A DNA stretch of 64,000 nucleotides from Hirsutella rhossiliensis (taxonomy: Eukaryota; Ascomycota; Sordariomycetes; Hypocreales; Ophiocordycipitaceae), in NCBI RefSeq assembly GCF_020360975.1, contig NW_025408677.1, positions 992,001-1,056,000 of the forward strand, written 5' to 3'. This document shows positions 1-8,996 of the stretch, in pieces. Position 1 is the stretch's first letter. Each line of letters starts with the position of its first letter. The notes below the pieces were generated by a model. The model was not told where the DNA came from. It made no database searches and worked only from the letters and a program-made list of their open reading frames with translations. A program made the position numbers and the translations under genes.

Positions 1-151
1 GCTATAGCCTAAGCTATATAGTTACGTATAAAGGGCCGGATTATATATATATATATATATAGGCTAGCTATATATAAAAGAGCTTTATATAGCTTATTAA
101 TATTATCCTATAAATAGTACTTATATATACGCCTCTACCTACTTTATAATA
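1..151 (+). repeat. LTR fragment of chromovirus family A, cut by the window edge
   Basis: The stretch aligns base for base, allowing RIP transitions, with the 186-bp LTRs at 36,884-37,069 and 43,671-43,856. It starts about 35 bases into the LTR and ends at the same terminal ttataata. What follows does not resemble the chromovirus A leader, so it is either a 3' LTR of an element lying to the left or a solo LTR. An AT microsatellite at about 43-61 interrupts the middle of the repeat. Confidence 0.75.
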
Positions 152-1232
152 GTAGTTTCTTATAAGTAGCCGCGTTTACTTTATACCCTTCTTAGGAGGT
201 AGAGCGCCGCGACGGCCTTAAGGCTAGCCTAGATAATACTATTATCTATACTATGCTTACCCTTATTATCCCTAACTAAGGTTACTAGCTATGCCCCCCC
301 TTTCTTTTTATTTTAATATACTTCCTTACTTACCGCCCTACTAACCTTACCCCTTAGCGTCCTATCGCGCTTCTTAGCCTTTAATAGCTAGTTCTTATCT
401 ATACCTCTTATTATCTCCTTTTATAATATAGTAGCTAGGCCTAGCCTCTACCTCTTACGTTTAAACTTCCTACTTAGTCTTAGGCCTAACTAGCTTTACT
501 ACTATAGCTTTATTTAGCTTATAACCTATATTGCCCTTAGCCTATTAAATAAGATTCCTTTTAAGGGCTATTACCCTTTTAAGGTCTTTATTATCTTTAC
601 TATCTTTATTAACCCTTAAGCTATACTATATAAGAAAATCGCTAAAAAGCTTAACTCTTTCTTCCTACTTAGCGTCCCCTTTACTTATACTAGAAAGGTT
701 ATTAGCCTTCTTAACTACTACGTTATACTTTATCCCTTAAGCTTAGAGCGTAATTATATTTTTATTATCGTCTTAGATAGCTAGACCTTTATCGATAGGC
801 CCTTAGCGGCCGCCGCTACCTTAGCTTCCCCCCTTATAACGCCCCTTAAGTACTAGACTTATTACTTTCTTATACTTCTTACCTTTACTAAAAAGAACTA
901 TTCTCCCTCTTAAGGTACTACTCTTAATATAAATTATTATTATAGAATTACTAGTATTCTATATATTATAGCGTTTATCCCTTTTAAGGATAGCTTTAGC
1001 TTTTAAACCTATTTATTATAAAAGTACTTATCTTTAAACGTTTCTTATAACCTTATTTATATCCTATATATTATACTTTACCCCTTCCTTTTTCTTTACT
1101 AGCTTACTACTATACCTTTTAGCTATATTTAGTAGCGATAAGGGGCCTATAGTTATACCTTAGTAAAAGGCGTCTTATTATAAAAGCTAACTCCGCTTCT
1201 TACTTATTAGTTATTACTTTATATAAAGAATA
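152..1232. other. RIP-degraded DNA, no recognisable gene
   Basis: TA-rich sequence with very few CA/TG dinucleotides and stops in all frames. It hosts the gag-only LTR element and continues after it at 3,113. The composition says RIPped repeat, but no protein family could be recognised on either strand. Confidence 0.5.
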
Positions 1233-1409
1233 TATAAGGGCTTTTACCCTATATAGGCCTAGACTAAGGTCTAGGCTAAGTCTATATATAAGCGGCCTCT
1301 ACGCCTATATAGGCTAGGCCTATACTTCTCTTCCTTTTCCCTCTTATAGATTATTAACCTTCTTTTAACGGACTATACCTAAGCTTATGCCTTTACCTCC
1401 TTTATAATA
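1233..1409 (+). repeat. 5' LTR of gag-only element a
   Basis: 177 bp, starting tataagggc and ending ctttataata, consistent with a TG...CA LTR after RIP. It contains an 8-bp inverted repeat with a 4-base loop (gcctagac / gtctaggc) that recurs in every copy of this LTR in the window. Confidence 0.8.
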
Positions 1410-1639
1410 GTATAATCTACCCTTTATTTTACCCTCTCTATATCCCTATATATAGAATAGCTATTTTTTTAGCTGCCTTTAAAGCTAACGTTTAATTACC
1501 TAGTCTAGTTAAACCGCCCGCGCTAGTATATACGCACGCGAAATATCTATACTCCTATAGTTATAAAATTAAAGCGAACGTAATACTTAGTTCGCCTAGG
1601 TAATTAAGAGCCTCTTATAATAGTAGGGCTCCGTACGAC

Positions 1640-2410
1640 TAAGAGCGGTACTACTATACCTTAGTAAGTTCGACGGCTCCTTTATAGAGCTCGAGCTATA
1701 GTAACTTTATATAAAAGTAAAGCTCCGTACTAATAGCGCTATAATAAGGGATATCCGCGCTTAATTTAACTATCTTTACGCGAGCCTATCCCTATACCTA
1801 TAAAGGTATCTCTTACTATTTACGTATACTAGTATAAATAAACTAGCTAACCTTCTTACGAAGCTCTATACTAATTATAGTAAACTTAATATAGCTAAGT
1901 TAGTAGGCTAAAAGCTTATAACGCTCTATTAAAAGTAAAGTAAAGCTATTCCGGCTTACTTTATATAGTTTAAAGAGGTACTTTATTAAGTAAATATATA
2001 TAGCTAGCTTAACGTAGTAAAGTATAATTACCTTATTATAAGCTTAAATATAGATTAGCGTACCTATTTAAGCGAAAGGTCTATACTACTAAATATATAT
2101 ACCGATCTTATCTACCTTTTTTATAAGCTTAGTAGTAATAAGTTTCTTTTTTCGTCTTCTTTTATAGTATAAGAAGAGGATAACGCTAGTAATACTATAA
2201 ATATCTTTATCTCTACCTTAAGGACCAAGGATAGAAAGAGGTAGCGATAGGAGGGTCGCTATATAGGCTATAATAGTAAATCCTATTAGTTTTTAAAGTG
2301 CCCGCGCCGGGAGGCATAGGTAAACGTACTCTAAGTAATAGAGGGGCGTATACGCTAGGATAGAAAGGAGGTTAGGTTCGACGATAGCGACTCTAGTAAC
2401 GAGTAATCTT
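1640..2410 (+). pseudogene. RIP-inactivated gag of the gag-only element
   Basis: One frame reads through only RIP-type stops (TAG/TAA where Gln or Trp is expected) and has the helical, Leu/Tyr-rich character of a retrotransposon capsid. It ends in a zinc knuckle at 2,260-2,301 with CX2CX4HX4C spacing; the first two Cys and the His are now Tyr, the expected C-to-T RIP change, and the last Cys remains. Exact start and stop cannot be fixed. Capsid/nucleocapsid would be the only structural product of the element. Confidence 0.6.
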
Positions 2411-2930
2411 AATAACGCCTTTATAGGCTTTATCGGCGTTCCCTCGTATATAGTAGCAGCTACTATATAGACGGAACGTAAACCTATAGCGACTAAAAGG
2501 GTAGTTAAGAGGTAGGAAGGCTATTAATATAATATAACTATAGTAAAAGGGAGTGCCTATATAGCCCTATATAGGAGGGAGCGGAGCCTTATATACTAGA
2601 GTACTATCCCCTATATTATAGTACTAAGAGCTACTACTATATACTAATATAAGGGGGGCGGGATACTATAAGCTTACTAAAGCTAGCTATACGCCGTTTT
2701 ACGTGCCTTTACTCCCTAGCTATAAGTACTAAAGCCTAACTCTTAAGGCGCGGCCCTTATTAATAATATAGTCTATCTAAGAAGCTCGCTTAGGAGGGTA
2801 TTATACGTTATTTACTAACGTTTTTTCCGCGACTAAGTATATATAGTCCGCGTAAGGGTTCTATCCCCCTAAGCGCGGTATTAGGTATTATTTAAAGGCG
2901 CGCCTCTCTAAAAGCTAGGTAGGGGTATAA

Positions 2931-3107
2931 TATAAAGGCTTTTACCCTATATAGGCCTAGACTAAGGTCTAGGCTAAGTCTATATATAAGCGGCCTCTAC
3001 GCTTATATAAGCTAGGCCTATACTTTTCTTCTTTTTCCCCTTTATAAATTATTAACCTTCTTTTAATAGACTATACCTAAGCCTATACCTTTACCTCCTC
3101 TATAATA
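2931..3107 (+). repeat. 3' LTR of gag-only element a
   Basis: 177 bp, same length as the 5' LTR and differing from it by transitions. The conserved internal hairpin is retained. Bounded outside by gaata. Confidence 0.8.
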
Positions 3108-3112
3108 GAATA

Positions 3113-3865
3113 TAGTTTTCTACTATTAAATATTATATACCGTTCCTTAGTTATATAAGCTATAAAGATAACGGTCGTTAAATTTAATAGGTTCTATAAC
3201 GGCTATTATAGTATTTAAGGTTAGCTATAATCCCGCTTTTATAGCGTTACTTACTTCTTCTCGCTAGCTCCCTAGCTTACCTTTAGCTTATATCCCTTCT
3301 TATATACCTTTTAGTCCTCCTTTTAGTATTACTTACTATAGTATACGACGGCTAGTATTAGCTATACCTCCTCGCCCCCTTAATCTCTTTATAAACCTAG
3401 TAAACCTTCCCTTTTATACTTAAGGCATCCTACCCTTATATTTATATCGCGCCTTTATTTCCTCTTACCTACCCTTCCTTTACTATTATATCTTATATTT
3501 CCTACCTTAAGCTCTTATAAGGTCGGCCTTATCTAGTATAGGAATAGTATATTAGCTATATAGTCCGGCCTTACTTAGCCTACCTACGTTAAAAGCGTCT
3601 TTAAGATACTATACTTACACTTAAGCTTTATAGCCCTAAATTTATACTAGAACTTTATAAAAACGTTATAAGTAGCTATATTATAGTTATTTTCCTAACT
3701 ACTTAATCGGTAGCTATAGTAAACGCTTTTACTTTTATTCTCTTATTCCTACCTTAGTACTCCTTTTATACTCCCTTCCTCTTACTTACCCTATAATTAT
3801 TATTACTGCTTTTCTTTTCTTATTACTTTTTCTACCTCTTCCTTACTATAAGATAGTACTTAAAT
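3113..3865. other. RIP-degraded DNA, no recognisable gene
   Basis: Right-hand continuation of the sequence that the gag-only element split. It is TA-rich with stops in all frames, and no domain was recognised. Confidence 0.5.
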
Positions 3866-4320
3866 AGCCGCTTTCTTTACCTACCTTTTTATATATTTTA
3901 GTTCCTAGCGCTACCGCCTACTTATATTTATTCTCTCGCCCTATCTTTATCTTATTTATTTCTTTAATCTTTAGCTTTTATTCCTTAAGGCTCTTTACGT
4001 AACCTATAAGGGGTTACCTTACCTATTACTCCTATATACGCTTATATCGTTTCTACTAATAGATTAAAAGCAGTATATTATAGTAGAAATTACTACTAGT
4101 AGAATTACTTAGTACTCTTATATACGTTTAAATATTTTCTACTAGTAGAATTAAAGCGGTATATAGTAGTAGGAATTATAGGTAAGGCAGCCGCTTATAG
4201 GTTACGTAAAGAGCCCTAAGGGATAAAGCTAAAAGTTAAAATAATAAATAGTAGGTAGGTAGTAGCGTTAGAAACTAAAAGTATATTAAAAGGTAAGTAA
4301 AGAAAGTAGCTATTTACTTA
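3866..4320. repeat. Foldback / long inverted-repeat element
   Basis: The left arm (about 3,866-4,035) is an imperfect reverse complement of the right arm (about 4,175-4,320). The best-conserved core is around the gttacgtaaagagcc motif near 4,205 and its complement near 3,990. The left arm carries about 30 bases that the right arm lacks. The loop also holds a direct repeat of about 40 bases (4,048-4,089 and 4,137-4,178). No ORF. It could be a MITE/foldback transposon or two inverted repeat fragments. Confidence 0.55.
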
Positions 4321-5559
4321 TTCTTTTTTATCGTAGACTTATAAAGGGAATTAAGGGGAAAAAAGGTAAGAACGTAGCTAAAGTAGCTAGAGATTATAGG
4401 GTAAGAGACAAGGAAGGGAATATAATACTAGGCTATAGCAACGATAGCGCGACCCCGGTCCCGGCCGTTTTTATCTTATAAACGTTATCCTTAACCGGGC
4501 ATTCCCTAGCTACCTAATCTCGGCGGAGCTTACGATATACTTCGGGCCGCCGGCGGGCATCGTGCTAGTCTTAGAGATAACTAAGGACTTCTTTTACTTT
4601 ATCGGATGCCGGCTAGGACGACCCTACTAACGCCGATTAACGTTAAGATCTAGGCGTAGCGGAAGCGGCTATAGCAGCGCAACGACGTTAGCCGCGAGGG
4701 CTTACCGTGCGCCGCGGCCTTTGCCTATACCGACTATAAGGTATAGGGCTAGAAGCTAGAGGGCGTAGTACTAGAGGGCGTAGCGCTAGAGTTTTAAGGG
4801 CCGGGGAGGGACTATAGTAGAGGGGAGGGCCGTGCCGTCGCCGTATAACCTATATAGCCTATATATATAGCTATCGCGGTGCCCGACGCTCGACGACGTC
4901 GGAGGTATAAGAGCGGGACCTAGTAGGGAGCTAGGTCTTTAAGGAGATAACGACGGTATAGGCTTATATTATTAAGGTTCTACTATTATCTAGGAATTAT
5001 TAATAATATTCGCGTCGCTTTACTTATCGCGATAAATATATCGGTTAAGACCGAATCTTAGTTAAGGGTATTAAATAATATTCCGCCTTAGTTAAGAAGG
5101 TATCCCGACCTATATAAGTACTATTCTTATATATATAACTAAGACCTTCGTCCCCTTAACTTTAGTAGTAGTTAAGGCTAATAAACTCTTTATAACTATT
5201 ATATATATAGTATTTCTTATTTCCTTTTAATAAAAGGGACTAACTCCCCTTAGCCGCGACCTTATTATAATAACTAAGATATATAATAAATCCCTTACTA
5301 TAGCTAATACGCTTTAAATAAGAAGCTTAAAGAATTAAAAATAGGGTATATATAAAGTAGACCTAGTATATAGTATTAATATATAGCGCTTAAGGCGGAA
5401 TAAAGATAAAATATAAGATAAGATTATATATTATCGAAAGTATAATAGTTAATAGCCTCCCTTATTAATTTAGTAGTAACCTAAACTAACTTTCTTAAAA
5501 GTCCTTTTAAATTAAGGTAAGAATTAAGCTATAACTATTCTATCTATTACTTTCTCCTA
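4321..5559. other. RIP-degraded DNA with a GC-richer patch
   Basis: Mostly TA-rich. Between about 4,430 and 4,925 GC rises sharply and CG-rich words remain, which suggests a decayed coding or repeat segment mutated less than its surroundings. No frame gives a recognisable domain. The patch includes a short tandem repeat (ctagagggcgtag type, near 4,755-4,790). Confidence 0.4.
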
Positions 5560-8150
5560 TATATTATTTAACGGCGCTTAACTTTTTATTATTATTTATA
5601 CTTAACTTACTTTAATAATCTAAGCGGGACCCTATAAACTAACTAAATATAGTTCCGAAAATAATCTAAATACTTAAAGGTCTCTTTCTTATATTTAAGA
5701 TAGTTATATCTAATTATATTATCGCGCTTCTTAGTATATTCCCGTTCTATTAAGTGCTAGTTATTAAAGTAGTTATTCCTTATTATTAAACGATACTATT
5801 AAAACGTCCGCTCTCTAAGAGGTAATTACTTATCGCTAATATAGTCTAGATACTAGGTCGCTTCTATAAGAAGCGGGAAGGGATCGGGTCTAGGCTTTAG
5901 CTTAGAACTAGCGTATAGCTTAGGTAACTCTTACTTAATAAACTATCTGACTTAGGCTCTTAGCCGGGTCTAGCTACTCTTTCCTATCTCTTTCTTATTA
6001 TATAGAGCTACTATAAGGTTAATAGCCTCGATTTTATACTAAGAGATCTCCTCCTTAGTTTAGTTCCTAGGCTAATAGTAGAAAATCTCGGCTAGTCTAG
6101 CGCGCTTAGGTATAATAAGATTAATAGCTAGCTCCTTATATTCCTCTTCTACCTCTTCTTAAGCTTATATCTCGATATCCTAGGTTAAACGGTAGTAAAA
6201 GTAATACTTACGATATCCTTTTACGATCCTCTTCTTACGCTCTACCCGCTTAGTCTTAATCTTATTTATAAGTTTTCGGATATCCTCCTTATCCTTATAG
6301 CCGTCGATTCGATACCGTCCCTACTTAAGAGTCGCTCGCTTCTCTTTTAATACTACTATCTCTAGGTCTAGCGGCGTATTAGCCTATACCTTATTAGGCA
6401 CTATATCCTTAACGGCTTAAGGGTTATAAGTAAGGCTAATATATATAAATATCTAAAGTAGTTTATTCTACTTCTCCTCTTTTAAGAAAGTATTTTAGAT
6501 ACTAAACTAAGCAATCTTATTTAAATATATACTATAGAAAGTAGTAAACCTAGGGTTATAGCGTATTATTTAGTTATAGACTATATTTAGTACGTCGCTT
6601 AGAGAGCTAAACTAGTTAGTATTACCGCTTATCTTAAAATACCCTCTTTATTAGCTAGTCTATAAGGCAGGGCTTAATATACTATTAATAGCGTTTATAG
6701 CACCTCTCTAAGCGAATCTTAGCGTTTAGAGCTTCTTATATCCTAAATTAAGGCTCTACCGACCTATATTATAGTTTAGCTTAGAGTATAGTATAGCTTT
6801 ATTAGCGGAAAGGGTAGTATTATAAACTTACTAGAAAACCGGTACCTTAAGTATTAACTCCTGTTACTAAAGTAGCGTAGATTACGTTAGGCCCTAGACC
6901 TTTACCTTAAATATATAGGATATATTCGTTAAGCTTTATATATTAAACGTATAATTATATAGCGCTAATGCGATAAGAACTATAATAAGGTAAAATATTA
7001 GCTTCTTAGTAAAGGTAAAGAAAAAGATAGTTCTAACTTATAATAATTAATATATACTATAAGACTAATCGACTTAAGCGGCTTAAGGTATATAGTTTAA
7101 GCTTATTATCTACTCCCTTATAATTAATAAACTTAATAGCTATAACTAGGATAGAATTCCTAGTAGTAAGGTAACGGACGATTATTATAAAGATATCCTT
7201 ATAATAGAGAGCTTTAGGACGACTATACTTAGTCGTCTCTTATATAAGTAGCTTAGCTAGCTAATAAGATACTTTATCTATCGCCTTATTTAACTTTTTT
7301 TCGCCGTTAGTTAACTAAATAACTTTTAAGCTAAAAAGCGCCTTAATAGAACTATCCTTTAGATTCTTCCTCTAACTATCTATTAACTTAGTAGGCCGTG
7401 CCCTAGTATAGTATAGAATTTAGTAGTAGCCCGCTAGCTAGATATAATAGCGCTTAAGGGTAAAGGTACTAGCGTTATACGCTATATTAAAGGTTAAGAT
7501 AGCCTAGAAGCTATATATATTTATAACTAGCTTACTATTAACATTAAGCGCTTAGAGGCTAAACTAAGGAACTAAGATATTATAGTAATACTAATAGCGC
7601 GTTAGTAAACTTAGGAATTAAATATAATATAAGGTAGCACGTTAAGGGTACCTTATAGACCTCTTTACTATTATTCTAGTCTATATATCGTTTAGTAATA
7701 ATTATATAAAGCTACTAGAATTAATATATATACTCTTTTAATATACCTTATAACTTAACCTTATAATTTCTATAAATAAAAAAAAAGAAGTCTATTATAC
7801 TTTTATAAGCTAGGTTTTAAATTATCGCCTTCTATTTATTAATCTAATTATTAATATAGTACCTATATCGTTAAGTTTAGCCCTTAGTCTAAATACCTAA
7901 TAGGGATAGCACGATATACCGCGTCTATTTTCTAAAGATACTAGTAATATTAATCTTTATTTTATCTAAGTACTTCGGCTTAACGAAACGAACGACGTAT
8001 AGCTACTTTCGGTTTCTAGCATACTCCTCTACTAATAACGGCGCTAGCTTTACGACTCTCTCGCGCTCTCTAGCGGTAAAACGCTAAAGGAAGTCAAGGT
8101 GATGCTCTAGGGGAGCGTGCGCGAGGGGGTGTCGGGCGATGGCGGTCGAT
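5560..8150 (-). pseudogene. DUF3435 / tyrosine-recombinase (Starship-captain-like) relic
   Basis: Translating the minus strand through RIP-type stops gives the order expected of the fungal DUF3435 family. An N-terminal helical part (about 8,150-7,700) comes first. The core follows at about 7,225-7,020, with a PKALYYKDIFIIIVR stretch followed by INYKGVDNKLKLY, matching the family's usual K-A-L-x-[YW]-x-D-I and F-x-x-H-K-G-x-D-N-K-P blocks. Next is the region that holds the catalytic C-terminal recombinase motifs (about 6,750-6,480), then a charged linker. The tail at about 5,840-5,640 resembles the family's C2H2-like finger region (IGDKQLPLRERTF, then DYFRNY). Length, about 860 codons, fits the family. 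DUF3435 proteins include captains that move giant Starship elements, but many copies are stand-alone, and no cargo boundary was identified. Stops are dense, so it is inactive. The first about 70 bases of the coding part (8,080-8,150) are not RIPped. Confidence 0.75.
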
Positions 8151-8827
8151 ATAATTATAAGTAGGTTTAGCGAGAAGGTGCAACTACCAGTATTAAGCGT
8201 TCGAATAGGGGCGTATCCGCTATTTATAGTAGATAACGGCCATACTGGCTGGCTAGCAACGCGGCATTCTGCCTAGGCGGCTATAGTTAGACTTCTCGAA
8301 CGAGGCAGGCCGAGGGACTAAGCTAGGATTAGTGGCTCCTTAGCGAGGGGATTGTGGGCCGGCGTGGCACACAGCGCTTAGAAGTACACAGTACCTGGCA
8401 AGGCCCCGCTTCTAGCTGGTGTGCCTCGTGGCTAGAGCTGCTTAAAATGGCGGCATAAACCTCCGGATTGGGAGGCTCTAGCAGCGCTTCTTGCATTTAA
8501 ATTAAAAGTAGGTGGCTATATATACCTATGGAGATTATCCTTAGATTATAGGCCTAGCTATAATCCCTAACGTTAGATCGCATAGAGCGCAGTGATCTCG
8601 TTAATCCTAGATCGCTTAGATCTCTGCGATCCCCTCGATCCCGTACCTATTAGATGGTCGTGCCGACTATTTATCCGTTAGACCGTGTCACGTGCTTAAC
8701 GCGGTCGACCGTTAGCGGCCTAGTGGCCGTGGTCGTAATACCAGGACTACTAATAGGAGCCTAGATCTAAGTAATAATATAAAAAAAATTACCCTCTTTC
8801 CTTAATATAAAGACCTAGTAACTAGTA
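8151..8827. other. Upstream flank of the DUF3435 relic, GC-normal, no gene
   Basis: RIP signature is weak here and CA/TG dinucleotides return. No ORF of note. A CACGTG E-box-type palindrome lies near 8,689. The stretch may hold the old promoter of the DUF3435 gene and, on the far side, the 3' flank of the cysteine-rich gene. Confidence 0.4.
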
Positions 8828-8936
8828 ATAGCTGGCCCGTATATATACATGCGGGATCCGGCCCTCCGCACGTGACTACACGACTTGGGCCGCAGCCCAA
8901 GCCTATAGTCTATAATAGTCAAAGACTCTAGCACTG
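8828..8936 (-). repeat. Partial, lightly mutated chromovirus-A-type LTR fragment
   Basis: Reverse complement of the first about 110 bases of the 186-bp LTR, ending at the LTR start (revcomp of gagtctttgac). It keeps many C and G positions that are T and A in the RIPped copies. The LTR hairpin is present with compensating changes (cttgggc / gcccaag, 8,884-8,901). The remaining LTR and any internal region are missing. Confidence 0.65.
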
Positions 8937-8996
8937 TCTATTTATAAGTCTGCCTCCGTCGATCGCCGCCCAGAACCGTGGGACCCATCAGCGAAC

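Larger units (their letters stand above)
1233..3107 (+). mobile_element. Complete gag-only (non-autonomous) LTR retrotransposon, copy a
   Basis: Two 177-bp direct repeats (1,233-1,409 and 2,931-3,107) flank an internal region of only about 1.5 kb. The 5-bp sequence gaata lies immediately outside both ends (1,228-1,232 and 3,108-3,112), a clean target-site duplication. The internal region encodes a gag-like product with one CCHC zinc knuckle; no protease, RT, RNase H or integrase could be found. A purine-rich stretch (about 2,917-2,926) precedes the 3' LTR. Two partial minus-strand copies lie at 16,752-17,114 and 31,738-32,601, so it is a family rather than a single deleted element. It is probably mobilised in trans by an autonomous element. 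RIP has placed stops throughout. Confidence 0.8.

Noticed and set aside
43..61. AT dinucleotide run considered as a telomere, centromere or CRISPR-like repeat
   Set aside because: A short RIP-type microsatellite inside an LTR, with no spacer structure.
1..8080. A centromere, suggested by extreme AT content
   Set aside because: The TA bias is fully explained by RIP of identifiable mobile elements, and no centromere-specific evidence can be read from sequence.
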